Below the pieces are notes generated by a model. The model worked only from the letters and a program-made list of their open reading frames with translations, did not search any database and was not told where the DNA came from. From the NCBI GenBank assembly GCA_013400115.1, contig VXBP01001156.1:62001-126000 (forward strand): a stretch of 64,000 bases of DNA. The letters run 5' to 3'. Positions 27,101-38,340 of this stretch are shown piece by piece. Origin of the DNA: Rhinopomastus cyanomelas. Lineage: Eukaryota; Chordata; Aves; Bucerotiformes; Rhinopomastidae. The translations under genes were made by a program, and so were the position numbers. How positions within the stretch are numbered: the stretch's first letter is position 1; each line of letters opens with the position of its first letter.

Positions 27101-30100
27101 AACATGGAGTGTTAGCATTTGTTATGCGATAGTGGGGGCAGGGGGGAGGACTTGAGTGAGACGTCTGTCTAATTGCAGAAGATTTTATGTAGTGTTGCAC
27201 AAATAGAATTCAAATTGCCTAAACGCAGAGGGGGAGGGGACAAAATACCCAATTCTGGGCTGTGCTCTGACTGTGGATGGCAGTTGTGCATTAGAAGTGG
27301 TTGGTTTGGGAGGATGTGCCTGTTGCATGCTGAGGAGTCTGTACACTGGTACTGCAGAAATGTCAGGAGGCTTGCATGCACAAGTGCTGAAATCATTCGG
27401 GCTCATAGAATTTTTAGTTTGATTATTTAACTGAAAGCTGAGCATTGGAAGTGTTAGTAGATTGAAGTTACTGTAGTGTTCTTTTTGGCAAGGGGTTCTT
27501 GCTGATGTGAATTGAGCTAGAAGCATGAGTAAACTTCTCTGCCACCTGGAACATCAGTACTTGAGAGATTGTTAGTGTATAAATTGTTACAGTCTGTGGA
27601 TTGTCGTTGAAGAGTCTTAACCAGTGTGTACTGTGTTAGGAAGTGTTCTCTGGGAGCAAGGCCTGAGGGGGAAGAGAAAAATTCATTGCTGTATTAATGG
27701 TGGTAGAAGCAGGGAAAGGTCCTCCGCACAGGTCCCTCTCCGTGGCTAGATGCTAAGTAGACTAGCTTTGATCTCTGGTCAGACAAGGCCTCAATAAAAA
27801 TTGGTGTCCTGTTAGAACTGTAGGTGTGTCTTCAGTGCTTCAGTCATGCCGTTCTTCTGGAAAAGGCAATGTGTTAAATGTTGTGGGCATTGGAGTTCTT
27901 ACTGTGGACGCTGCTTGGTGCTCTCACTGGGGAGTGATACCACTAATGTTGAAACCCTTCTTTAGCCCCAGGTGGTACCCTGGCAGATGACATGACACGT
28001 ACAAACGTCTGTGTATTTGCAGCACAAGAAGACCTAGAAACCATGCAAGCATTTGCTCAGGTCAGTTCTGAAATTAGCACAATTTCATTTAAATGGTTTA
28101 ATGATCAAAAATTAAATGTTTGTATGGTGGAAGTTTAGATTTCAGTAATGCCTGGCTTTGAAAAACTGACTAGAAAGGGTAGAGTAGCACTCTACCTTTG
28201 AAAAAACAATTGTAAGTGATATTTCAGAGCCAAAAATAATGGACTATCTCCTCTTTAGGTTTTTAACAAGCTAATCAGGCGTTACAAGTATCTGGAGAAA
28301 GGCTTTGAAGATGAAGTCAAAAAGGTATGCAGTAAGTCCTTATCAGCAGACAGATCCTTCCCATTCTGCTAGTTAATGACTCTCTACAGAAGTTGTATCA
28401 TACCATAGGGTTGTGATACTTTAGCCATGGACCATGAGACTTGTAAGTTGTTAATAGAAGAACAGCTGGCTTGTGTGGCTAGTGGAGAAGATTCTTAGTG
28501 AACATAGTGCTTCTGATGATTGAATAGCCTGATTGACATGTGGAACACAGTCAGTAGCCAAGCTTCAGTGAGAGATGGAATTTTACAGCAGCTCTTCTTA
28601 CTTGTCTTCCAGTTGCTGTTGTTCTTGAAAGGGTTCTCAGAGTCTGAGCGGAACAAACTGGCCATGTTGACGGGCATTCTGCTAGCCAATGGGACACTGA
28701 ATGCATCAATTCTCAACAGTCTTTACAATGAGAACTTGGTTAAAGAAGGTAAGTGTTGTCCAGGTTTTTAGGGAAGGGGTGGTAGGGGATAGAACCTTGG
28801 CTGCTTGTTAGCTTCATCTGGCCATAGAGCTGCTGCAGGTTTAGAGGGTAAACATGCATCCTCGCAACCTGGAAGGGCTTGTTAAGACTTTAGAAAACTA
28901 GTCTTACCTGAAAGCTTGTGGGTAGGACTTAGGGCACAGTGCTGGGGCTGCCACTGCATGTGCTGCTCAGCAAGGCACTACTGTGTTTTGGAGAAGGACC
29001 TTTTGGGATACAGGTGGGTCACGCCGTGTGGCTCTTAAAGGGAACAGCAAGGAGATGACTACAGGGAAGCTTTTGTGGTCTAAGTCCCACCGTGCCTGAA
29101 GCTGCAGCATCTTCAGGCAGAGATGGGGCTGATACTGAGCAGGGCTCTGAGAGACCAGCTGCCCTCTACTCTCAGGCCTTTGCTCTCCATTTCAATAGTC
29201 ACTACAATTATTCTTATCCCGCAGGTGTTTCTGCAGCTTTTGCAGTGAAGCTCTTCAAATCTTGGATAAATGAGAAAGATATTAATGCAGTGGCTGTCAG
29301 TCTTCGTAAAGTAAACATGGATAACAGGCTGATGGTGAGTAACTCTGCAGTGACAGATTTCGCGCTGCAGCCGCTTCAGTCAGTAGCCTTTACAGCAGAG
29401 GAGTCCAAACGCAAGTCCTGGTTCAAAGAGGAGTTGTAACCTGTGTTTTCAGGAACTCTTCCCAGCCAACAAACAAAGCGTGGAACACTTCTCCAAGTAC
29501 TTCACTGAAGCAGGGCTAAAAGAACTTTCCGAGTATGTTCGGAACCAGCAAAGCATTGGAGCTCGGAAGGAGCTGCAGAAAGAACTTCAGGAGCAGATGT
29601 CACGGGGAGATCCATTCAAGGATGTAAGTATTTTGTGGAGGTGATTTTTTTACTTCATTTTGCTCTAGGACCGTAGTTGCAAGTGTCTGAAATGCAGTGG
29701 TGTTCGATAGGGATCTGACGGTGGCAGAAGCCTGATTCAGTACTGAACTTAAAACACAGAGCTGTGGCTGATGGTTAACTTTAGGCCCGGAGTGTTTTGG
29801 TGTTAGCATCATGAATCCTGTTGTATGATCAAGGGGGCTGTTTGTGGTTCTAAAGGCTCTTAGACTACCTGTAGAACCGAAGTTTGAATTGAGCTTAGTG
29901 TCACGTGTCATTGACTCTTGTTCCAACGGGCAGATAATCTTGTATGTGAAGGAGGAGATGAAGAAAAACAACATTTCAGAACAGACTGTGGTGGCCATAA
30001 TCTGGTCTAGTGTCATGAGCACAGTGGAATGGAACAAAAAGGAGGAGCTGGTAGCTGAGCAAGCCATTAAGCACTTGAAGGTATGATGACTTCAGTGGAG

Positions 30101-31812
30101 ACATTTGTGCCTATGGGATGGGGCTTGGGCTTCCCTCTGCAGTTCCCTTAGAAAGGAGTTAAAAGCTGCAGCCCCCCTAATTAGACACGGATTTCCCCTT
30201 ATCACTGGTGTGTCAACCTGGGTTTCTGAGACAAAAGCAGTGCGATTGCTGCAGCAGTGTGGGGGTGGCAAATGGCAAAGGTGAGAAGCCAGCCTGGTCA
30301 GGCTCTGAGAGTGTGCCCATCTGGTGTTCCGTGACAGCAATACAGCCCTCTACTTGCTGCCTTCACTACCCAAGGTCAGTCAGAGCTGACTCTTCTGTTG
30401 AAGATTCAAGAGTATTGTTATGACAACATTCACTTCATGAAGGCCTTCCAGAAGATAGTGGTGCTCTTCTACAAAGGTAATTTCTATGGGTTTGTGTTCT
30501 TGGGGTCTTGTGGAGGTTGATGGGGAGTGGTTTTTTCATTTGTTTGGGTTTTTTAAAGCCTCTGCCTGCAGAATGCTTCCGTCCCAGTAAGACCTTTAAG
30601 GAAAATGAGTGCTGTGACACTGCACTTTGTGAGCTGGAGAATCTTCTACCTCCCGTTTGCAAAGATGGAGCAGTAAAATGCAAAGAGTGCAGCTGTCCTT
30701 GGCACATGGACAATATTCCTCTAGACAAGGAGGCTCTCTGCCTACTTCAAGAGTTGTGGTAGATTCAGATTTTAAGACTCTTGGGCCCTCTTACGTTAAA
30801 GATAAATGTAAGTCACAGAATCATTTTGGTTAGAAGAGACCTTTAACATCATCATGTCCAACTGTTAGATTAAGCCTGACAGTGCTGGGTTATTATTCTT
30901 TGTTTGATCTGAACACTGACTGGACAGCCAGAGATTGAGACCACTGAGGTGTTCTGGGTACTCTGGGCTCTGTTAAAAGCTGTTGCTGAACACTGTGCAC
31001 CTATGGGAAACACCATAAAAGCACAAGGAAAAAGTTGTTTTGAATCTGAATATTGTCTTGCATTTCTAAAATGTAAAGATACCCATGACACCGTTGCTGT
31101 GGGGTTCTTGGGCCTTTACAGAAGTTGCACGTGCCCTTAGCAATCAACTGAAGCTTTCCTTGGTGTGGCATCTCAGGTGGCTATGAAGTACTCAAGATGT
31201 AACAGGGAGTGAAAGCAAGCTCCTGAGTGGGAACCCCAGCTGCCCATCTCAATTGTGTGGGGCTCAGAATCTCAGATCAGGAGGTACCACTAGTGTGTGT
31301 ATATCTAGCTGTGCCCAGGGAAGGAGTTGCCTGCCATAGTGGATCTAAGGGAGGAAGCAAAGGCTGCCAGTCACAGGTCCTCCGCAACAGTGGTTTGCTG
31401 TTCATACTGCTCTTGCACATACCTTACAGCTGAAGTTCTGAGTGAGGAACCCATTCTGAAGTGGTATAAGGATGCACATCTTGCGAAAGGAAAGAGTGTT
31501 TTTCTGGAGCAAATGAAGAAGTTTGTTGAATGGCTCAAGAACGCTGAAGAAGGTAACCAGCTTGGCTCCCACACTGAGCTAGTTCATTTTGGGAACCTCA
31601 GTGCCTTGTTTCAGGGGTGGGGTTGGGGAGTTCAGCTGTCCTCAGATGAGGTTATGACCCCAGTGCTGGCCAGAAATGCTGGTTACTGCACTACACTGAT
31701 GGAGAGTGGCAGCTGAATATAGGGGCTGGAAGGAGGAGGGTGCTTGCTAGCAGCCTGCTAATAAGGTCTCTCTGTTCCAGAGTCAGAGTCGGAAGCTGAA
31801 GAGGGTGACTGA
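24135..31812 (+). CDS. BZW1: eIF5-mimic protein BZW1 (basic leucine zipper and W2 domains 1)
   Basis: Cytoplasmic translation regulator that competes with eIF5 for eIF2 and tightens start-codon choice (family knowledge). Coding exons: 24135-24198, 26172-26348, 27966-28060, 28259-28324, 28613-28748, 29225-29334, 29453-29623, 29934-30080, 30338-30476, 31430-31552, 31781-31812; total 1260 bases, 419 residues plus stop, the usual family length. The N-terminus reads MSNQKPQKPTLSGQRFKTRK. A HEAT/MIF4G-like middle follows (CIIQGLTETGTDLEAVAKFL, FNKLIRRYKYLEKGFEDEV) and then the C-terminal W2 domain (ILKWYKDAHLAKGKSVFLEQ) with the acidic AA-box tail EEESESEAEEGD. The start ATG lies 10 bases into its exon, preceded by a noncoding exon in the CpG island. 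It is very strongly conserved, in contrast to neighbouring SGO2. The intron after the 30338 exon holds a CR1 tail. Confidence 0.97.
30813..30890 (-). mobile_element. CR1 3' tail in BZW1 intron
   Basis: The plus strand reads 'tcacagaatcattttggtta' then 'gaagagacctttaacatcat' and 'catgtccaactgtta', the reverse complement of an old CR1 3' end, truncated after about 75 bases. Confidence 0.7.
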
Positions 31813-32600
31813 CCTGTGAAACTTTGTGTCCTCAAGTAAAGCAAACGGCTGTAGATAAATGTCATGTCTCGTGTCATTCTGATTTTTGCATCCTACCTCC
31901 TTGTATCAAGCATGATATAAGGCCCCTCACGCAATTTATTTTAACTGTTTTCTGTAGTTACTGAAATACTGGATTTAGTTTTTAAAACCATCTTTTGAGA
32001 CTCTTCAACTGCATTTGTCCTTTTCAGTTATATTTTACCCCTGGTATTTTCTACTGTAATTAATTTAAAGCCTTCCACAATGAAATCCATTCTGCCCCCT
32101 GGGTTTTCTGTCCAGATTTGCTTTGACGTGATATGGCACGTGAAACTGAGGGCAGTTCTGTTTGCAAATTAAATTGTAAAAAGCCTTCAAGAGGACATGG
32201 CCTTTGTGGTGGCTAAGTATGACACTTCCTACATACCTACATTGCCCCATTTACAGGTGGCCATCCACCTCCCCCAAGGACTTTGCTGTCTTCATGTACA
32301 ACATGAAGCAGTCCTGTATCCAAGCTGTCCCACCCTTGGGTGTGCAGTAAGCTACTAAACAGAGTAGGAAGTCTCTGCATTGGGGAATGAAGAGTGGTGT
32401 CTGAGTCCACTAGCAGCCACTACTGGTGTGTTCTGCACCCCCGAGGGGTCAAACATCAGAGGTGGTATGTGAGTCCAGCCCCTTCCCTCAATGGACCTCA
32501 AGGCATTTTATCCATATTGCTGCCCAGCAGCTTCTTAGAGCCCTGCCCTCTGCCACAAGTGGGGCTGGGGCAGCTCTGCAGAACAAGGAGACCACCACAA
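31813..32600 (+). other. BZW1: BZW1 3' UTR / convergent interval with CLK1
   Basis: About 0.8 kb separates the BZW1 stop from the CLK1 3' end. Runs such as 'gtaattaatttaaagcc' and an ATTAAA at 32168-32173 are candidate BZW1 3' UTR and poly(A) elements. No canonical AATAAA was found on the plus strand here. The last 250 bases are GC-richer with no recognised element. Confidence 0.5.
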
Positions 32601-32619
32601 CCAGGTTCTGACCAAAAGA

Positions 32620-32625
32620 TTTATT
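32620..32625 (-). terminator. CLK1: CLK1 poly(A) signal
   Basis: TTTATT on the plus strand is AATAAA on the minus strand, about 170 bases beyond the CLK1 stop, with the repeat-rich 3' UTR between them. Confidence 0.6.
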
Positions 32626-32641
32626 AACTAACTTTTAGAAC

Positions 32642-32743
32642 AATGATCAAATTCAACAACAGTGATCAACAACAGCGATCAAATTCAACAACAGCGATCA
32701 ACTTCAACAACAGCGATCAACAACAATAATTCAATTCAACAGC
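32642..32743. repeat. Minisatellite in CLK1 3' UTR
   Basis: Imperfect tandem copies built from 'gatcaaattcaacaacagc' and shorter 'gatcaacaacagc' units (plus-strand reading) fill about 100 bases. They lie between the kinase stop codon and its poly(A) signal, so they would be transcribed in the 3' UTR. Confidence 0.85.
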
Positions 32744-32794
32744 TACATCCAAACAATTGTCACACGAAAGAACTCTTCACACTAGATGACCGCC

Positions 32795-35700
32795 TTACTT
32801 AATGCACTTCATTGGTGGCCTGCTGTGTATGTCAGCTGCCTCATCAGCACTATGATTGTCAGCCGCCTTCCTCTTCTTCTTAGGGCTATGGACATCATCA
32901 GTGGCAGGTGACGGGGGCCTTTTCTTCCGGAGCAGGGGAGCAAAGAAAGGGTGGCTGAGAGCTTCTTCGAGAGTAATGCGTTTGGCTGGGTCATACTCCA
33001 GCATCTTTTCAATGAGGTCAAACAGGTTTATGTGGGCAGAATCATGACTGACCATGTATTCCTTCATGAAGAAAACAGCACCTGTTATTTGAACTCTTGT
33101 GTTTGCACCCAAGCTCTGTTCCCTAGCAGCATGTTCCTACAGTCACCGTACCTTGAGTGGCCTGTAGTGCCTGGAGATGTTTCTGCCCTGAGGGCTATAC
33201 TCATTCCAGTTAAGCTGGCCCTTGTGGAAGTATCTGCGTTTCCTTCAAGACATTAACCACAGTTTGTAATGCAGCAATTCTCTTCTGTCCCTTTGCTGCA
33301 AGTTTGTCAGCTGTGTTTGCTCACAGCTCAGGCCCTCATGTGGGAATACACCACAAGAGCAGCCAGCAAGAGGATCAAACCTATGAAAACTCTCAAACTT
33401 TGCTACTAGACCAACTCTGAAAATACTTGGGAGTCCAGGCATGAAGAAATGGAATTACCTAGTCTTCTCTCTCATGTGACTTGGCAAAGGCCCCAGAACC
33501 TGCTCCATCATGGCCAGGTGTTCCCTGTCCTTTTCAGTCTGGAAGGAAATCAAGAGACACATTTTTATTAGAGGAAGTCACCAAAACGCACCTTAGCTTC
33601 TGCCCGTGCCCTGCAACTGCTGTTCAGTGTCAGTTAGGGAAAAAGAGAGGCTCTAGTGTCAGCTGTCTCCTGAAAGAAGTTAAGGCTTTTTCCCTCCTCA
33701 CTGCCTTTTTGGTTTTTCTTCCTATGTTGCAGCAAACTCAAGATGATGACAGACTTCACATCTTTGAACAGTATCTGCAGATGGTGACGGATGAAGCCAC
33801 ATCTGCTAGTAGTGTGGCTGGTACAGCATCTAACTTCCTATCACACTGCTGCCAGATCTTTACTTGAAAGCAGCTTGAAAACCTTTTCTGCCGAGGCAGC
33901 TGTTTGTGGCTCCATCTGCTGTTCTCTTCCCCTTGGCGTTGTTATGGAGAAATGAAGCTTCATCTCCTGCACAGACCTTGGTCCCTTCCTCTCTGTACCA
34001 CTTTTTCACCAAGCTGAGCATTCTACTTGCATCATTCCCAGGTGGGTCTGTAGTTACTTACTTTAAATACCATGTCCCCAAGGTAATACTCTAGGAGAAT
34101 ACATCCTATGCTCCAAACATCACACGACTGAGACCATCCCAGTCCTGTAAGAAGAGTCAGAAGGTCCATGTTGATACCCAACTATAAATACTGCAGCAGA
34201 GCTTAAGACAACCCGACAGTCCGAGGTGCACGTCAAAAGCGTATGAGGAATCTTAGAAGATGAGCTACGCAGAGTTCTACTGACCTAGGATAATCTCAGG
34301 AGCCCTGTAGTTTCTTGTGGAAACCACAGTGCTGTGGTGTTCATGATTGTACACTGCATTCCCCAAGTCCACAATTTTGAGGTCCGGATTTATCAGCTTG
34401 CGTTTGCCACAATGCTGGGAAGAAAATTACGCAATATGGGATGCAGGTGACCAAATACACAGAGATGGTGGCTGAGGAGGAGGAGATGGGGAAGTGGACA
34501 GCAACGTACATGGTGAGGGTTAGAGCTGTACGCGGAGTTCACCAGTACAATGTTTTCTGGTTTCAGGTCTGTATGTGTCAGCTTGTTCCTGTGCAAGACT
34601 GCAAGGTAAAACAAGTGCAGTTTGGCCAATTCCATCAGGACAATGTAAGAGCAAATGGGAAGCGTCCTTACAGTTCACAGCTTTGCAGATCTGATATGCC
34701 ATCTGCCTGATGTGCTTCATCTTGAAAGGCCTGAAGTAATTATCTTTCAAGAAGTCATGGGTGCTAAGCCCCAGGAGCTCAAAAACAATGCAGACATGGC
34801 CGTGGGCCTCAAACCACTCAAACATCTTGACACAGTGACTGCAACAGGAGGACAACAGGTGTGTCATGCTGATGCTTACATCATACGTTACAGAAAGCGA
34901 GGTCAATCTGTCTCGCCCAAACAAAGCACGGTGGGCTTTGCACACTTACAACGTGTTGTCGGGATCCAATGAGTTGATGTGTTGCAGTACTTCTATTTCT
35001 TTATGAGCTTCCTCCGAGTACCCTCGCTTGTTTCTCACTACTTTAACAGCCACAACACTGTACTTCCTGCAAGGAGATTTTACCAGGTATTACAGCAGCC
35101 AGCACTTTTAACTGACACAGTATTCAGTCATTCACACTGGGCACGTGGCTTATAACAAGGGCAACGTCATCAGCAAAGCCCTCAAGAAATCGGCAGAGCA
35201 GCACCGCAGCAAGTAGACAGAACCAGCTACGGTCAAAAAGCTCCTGATGAAGCACAGCAGTGACAGTGAAATGTTCGCTGACTCAAGAACTTACATTTGG
35301 AGATCATTGCATTCAAACACTCTTCCAAAAGTGCCTTCACCCAGAACACGAATAACCTTGTCTGCAAAGAAAACAATTCTCAGTCACAACAATGGTGAGC
35401 TGGCTCAGCTCCTCACAAAACAAGGAAAGAAAAATAAAAGGCTAAACATTACTATCCCTGCAACTATTCTAGCCTGTGCTGCTTTAAACTGTAAACGTCT
35501 AGTTTGAGAGCTGCTACTCAACAGTTCTCATCAAGGAACACTGACAGGGACCTTGTTTTAGCCGGTTCATTAACTTCATTTACTGTATCTGGGGGATGGG
35601 GGTGAGGGCAAAAGAGAAAAGACGGATGTAACGTTCCACAGGGAAAGAAGAACAGTCCCTGCTCCCAAAAAAAAAAGAGACAGAAAGAAGAGACTTCCAA

Positions 35701-35894
35701 AGCCCCTCTAGCATCATCTTGTGCTAAAAGCCTGTTCTATCTGAAGGGTTAACAAACTGCAGAAGGTGTTCTGTACATCTTGCATTTAGTACATCTCCTC
35801 TGTGACAGATCAGGAAACCCTCCTTATCATCCTCGAAACTGCTGGATCTCTGAGGATTCTCGAGCGGCGGCGACATCGGCTTAGAGTGCTCCAT
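32795..35894 (-). CDS. CLK1: CLK-family (LAMMER) dual-specificity kinase, no RS region found
   Basis: Nuclear kinase that phosphorylates SR splicing factors (family knowledge). Exons in coding order: 35777-35894, 35295-35361, 34950-35066, 34672-34838, 34510-34598, 34285-34414, 34062-34144, 33459-33538, 33152-33242, 32795-33061; 1209 bases, 402 residues, every phase fits. Visible motifs: pre-kinase box SSSFEDDKEGFLICHRGDVL, glycine loop LGEGTFGRV, lysine in VVAVKVV, CLK-type catalytic loop THTDLKPEN, DLG where CLKs have DFG, YRAPEIILALGWSQ, EHLAMMEQVLGPLP at the LAMMER site, and SHPFF closing the domain. A further tail of about 40 residues contains PKKKRKAAD. Family members are near 480 residues; the Arg/Ser-rich N-terminus is missing because the ATG opens the first identified exon and no RS exon was found upstream. 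Symbol assigned by synteny with BZW1 and PPIL3. Confidence 0.88.
33733..33867 (+). other. Exon-like ORF antisense in a CLK1 intron
   Basis: On the plus strand a pyrimidine tract ending 'cctatgttgcag' is followed by an open segment reading QTQDDDRLHIFEQYLQMVTD and then SSVAGTASNFLSHCC, ending at TGA. It lies in the intron between CLK1 exons 33459-33538 and 34062-34144, on the opposite strand. I cannot assign it to a family. It may be a captured fragment of another gene or chance. Confidence 0.25.
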
Positions 35895-36368
35895 CTGGAA
35901 CAAAGACATTTTGCTCTGTCAGTTGCCTCCCACAGACAGTTCATTTTCAAAGCCACTCCTTACAAAATTAACGCTACACTCTGTTTTTTCCACAACTAAC
36001 CCATTGGTCATTTTACTCTGCCTTCTTCCATTCTACTTTTTAATTCAAGAGTTTTCTCACATTCACCGTTCTTTACGGGGGCACCTCAAAACAGCGACTT
36101 CTTACACAGAGGTTTTAAAGTCCTGCAGCGTAAGACGCTAAGCCCAACGGTGCTCGTTATTTCCTGCAGAGCTGCTCAGGCACCCAGTGGTGCATGAGCC
36201 AGGAAAGGGGAAGGCTCCAGTGTACCACAGAAGGGCACAGGTTAGGCTCAGGGCACTGCTAAGGACTTCTGCCAACTCGTCCAGAACTTGTGTCCATGAC
36301 GACCAGACGCTAGGTCACAATGCCAGGCAACTCCGGGTCACCCCGTAGCGTTAGAGCTCCCAAAGCAG

Positions 36369-37042
36369 TCCTGTGGAGAGGGACCTGGGGGTCCTGGTGG
36401 ACAACAGGTTAACCATGGCACAGCAATGTGCCCTGGTGGCCAAGAAGGCAAATGGGATCCTGGGGTGTATTAGGAGGAGTGTGTCCAGCAGATCGAGGGA
36501 AGTAGTTCTCCCCCTCTACTCTGCCCTGGTGAGGCCTCATCTTGAGTACTGTGTTCAGTTTTGGGCCCCCCAGTTTAAGAGGGACAGGGATCTGCTGGAG
36601 AGGGTCCAGCGGAGGGCTACGAGGATGATTAGGGGACAGGAGGGCATGGCTTATGAGGAGAGGCTGAGGGACTTGGGGCTTTTTAGTCTGGAGAAGAGAA
36701 GACTTAGGGGAGATTTGATCAATAAGTATCTGAAGGCTGGCCAGGAGTGGGGGGACAGGCTCTTTCCACTTGCTCCCTGTGACAGGACAAGGAGCAATGG
36801 GTGTAAGTTGCAGCAAAGGAGGTTCCGCCTCAACACGAGGGGGAACTTCTTTACTGTGGGGGTCACAGAGCACTGGAACAGACTCCCCAGGGAGGTCGTG
36901 GAGTCTCCTTCTCTGGGGACTTTCAAGGCCCACCTGGATGCGTTCCTCTGTGATCTGTGTTAGATAGTTTTGTCCTGCTGCGGCAGGGGGGTTGGACTCG
37001 ATCTCGGGTCCCTTCCAACCCCTAACATCCTATGATCCTATG
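36369..37042 (+). mobile_element. Relatively young CR1 upstream of CLK1
   Basis: A 5'-truncated CR1 with an uninterrupted 196-codon frame (36373-36963). It covers the RT C-terminal part (VRPHLEYCVQFWAPQFKRD, RGQEGMAYEERLRDLGLFSL, HWNRLPREVVESPSLGTFKA) and is followed by a clean 3' end ('ggggttggactcgatctcgg' ... 'cctatgatcctatga'). The open frame and close match to the CR1 consensus make it the youngest-looking copy here. It is inserted between the first identified CLK1 coding exon and the CpG island, in the probable first CLK1 intron. Confidence 0.93.
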
Positions 37043-37079
37043 AAAGTGAAAAAACCATAAAAGACAACTCTGTTTTCAT

Positions 37080-37900
37080 GTCGCTTTCCAATGGCACAGC
37101 GATCCCAGCTCACAGCTGCCCGTCGGGCCGACACCTCCCGTTACCGCAGCACGCGGCTCTGGGCGCTGCGGGACCGGTACACCTTGCACAGCCTGCCACG
37201 GGCCGGAGGTCTGCGTCCCATCACACCTCGCTCTCACAAGAGGTCCCGTTCCCCGCTCCGAGCAGCGGGGACTAAGGACACTGAAGCCATTTGCTCTCGG
37301 CAAGGGAAAGGTGCGGGCAGAGAACACGGCGGCTGTACAGAGGCAGCCGCTCACTTGAGCCCAGGACACGCAGCCCGCCCGCTCCGGCCCTGACAAGCCG
37401 ACGAAGGCGCTCAACGCCCACCCTCGCGGCGGCTCACAACCTCCTCCCTCTCAGCAAGGACCTGCCCTGCCCTCCCCTCCCCTCCGCCCCACCCACAGCC
37501 TGGCACCGCCCTCCAGCTCCTCGCACCGCCAGGCAATCCTACCGCAGCGCCTCGGCCAGTCTCCGCCTCTCACTCGCTCCGTTCCCTGACTACGGATCGC
37601 AGTGGCACCAGCTTCAGCTCCGTCCGCATCTCCAAGACGCAATAACGGCCTACACAATAGCTCGAACTCTTCATAACGCGGCAGCGGCCACGTCAATAAA
37701 TGACGGGTAGGGCCGCAGAACGCGCTCGGAAGTTCCAGGGCACAGGACCCCAGGTCCCGGCGTCACAGCCCAGCGGGGCTGCGCACGGAGATGCTACTGC
37801 CGTCCCCTCACTCCACTGCACAACCGGAGCAGCACTCGGAGCTCTTCACGATAAGCCCTAACCTCATCTGCTAGGCCCGTTACTATAACCCGACAGAAGC
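37080..37900 (-). promoter_or_regulatory. CLK1: CpG-island promoter, probably CLK1
   Basis: About 0.8 kb of GC- and CpG-rich sequence lies 1.2 kb upstream of the first CLK1 coding exon. ORFs on both strands (37076-37414, 37291-37710, 37451-37696) are typical of stop-poor GC-rich DNA and show no RS repeats or kinase-related sequence. A noncoding CLK1 first exon is inferred here; its donor was not resolved. Confidence 0.6.
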
Positions 37901-38179
37901 GAGCAACCGTCCTGGCTCTTCAGCAGCTTTCCAGCCAACACCTCTTGGCAACATGATGCTGAGAAGACATCAATAAAAAAAATCTGACTCTGTTACTGCC
38001 ACAAGATTGGGGTGTTTTTGGTGAGGCTGTGAACTGCTACATCAGTGCTTTCTGCCCTTGGCAATAAAGCCTGAGAGTTGTCTGTACTGCCCTAGACAGT
38101 CAGAGGTTCTCAAAGCAGGAGCCCAGTCCACATAAAAGCAACAGATTTAAAGACCATGTATGGTCAACAAGCTAATAGA

Positions 38180-38330
38180 AGAAAATAAAAGTCAGTTGCA
38201 TCACAAACATTTCCAAATTGTTGGGGTTTTATATCTCCCAGCCTTTTACCAGCTTTCAGTGATATTTTTCGAGTGTGGACAGAACATAAATACCCACTCT
38301 TAAGACCAACTAAATGGAGCTCTGGACAGA
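38180..38330. repeat. Local duplicate A, copy 1
   Basis: About 150 bases beginning 'gaaaataaaagtcagttgca' and ending 'accaactaaatggagctctg' recur at 39020-39171 with roughly ten percent mismatches, in the same orientation. Confidence 0.9.
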
Positions 38331-38340
38331 AGGAACAGGC

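Noticed and set aside
28325..29933. Intronic snoRNA in short BZW1 introns
   Set aside because: I looked for paired C/D boxes or H/ACA ends; single box-like motifs occur but no convincing pair or fold.
37076..37710. ORFs in the CLK1-side CpG island, one with 'HKRSRSP' on the plus strand
   Set aside because: I considered it as the missing RS region, but it is on the wrong strand and has a single short match; the minus-strand frames show no RS repeats.
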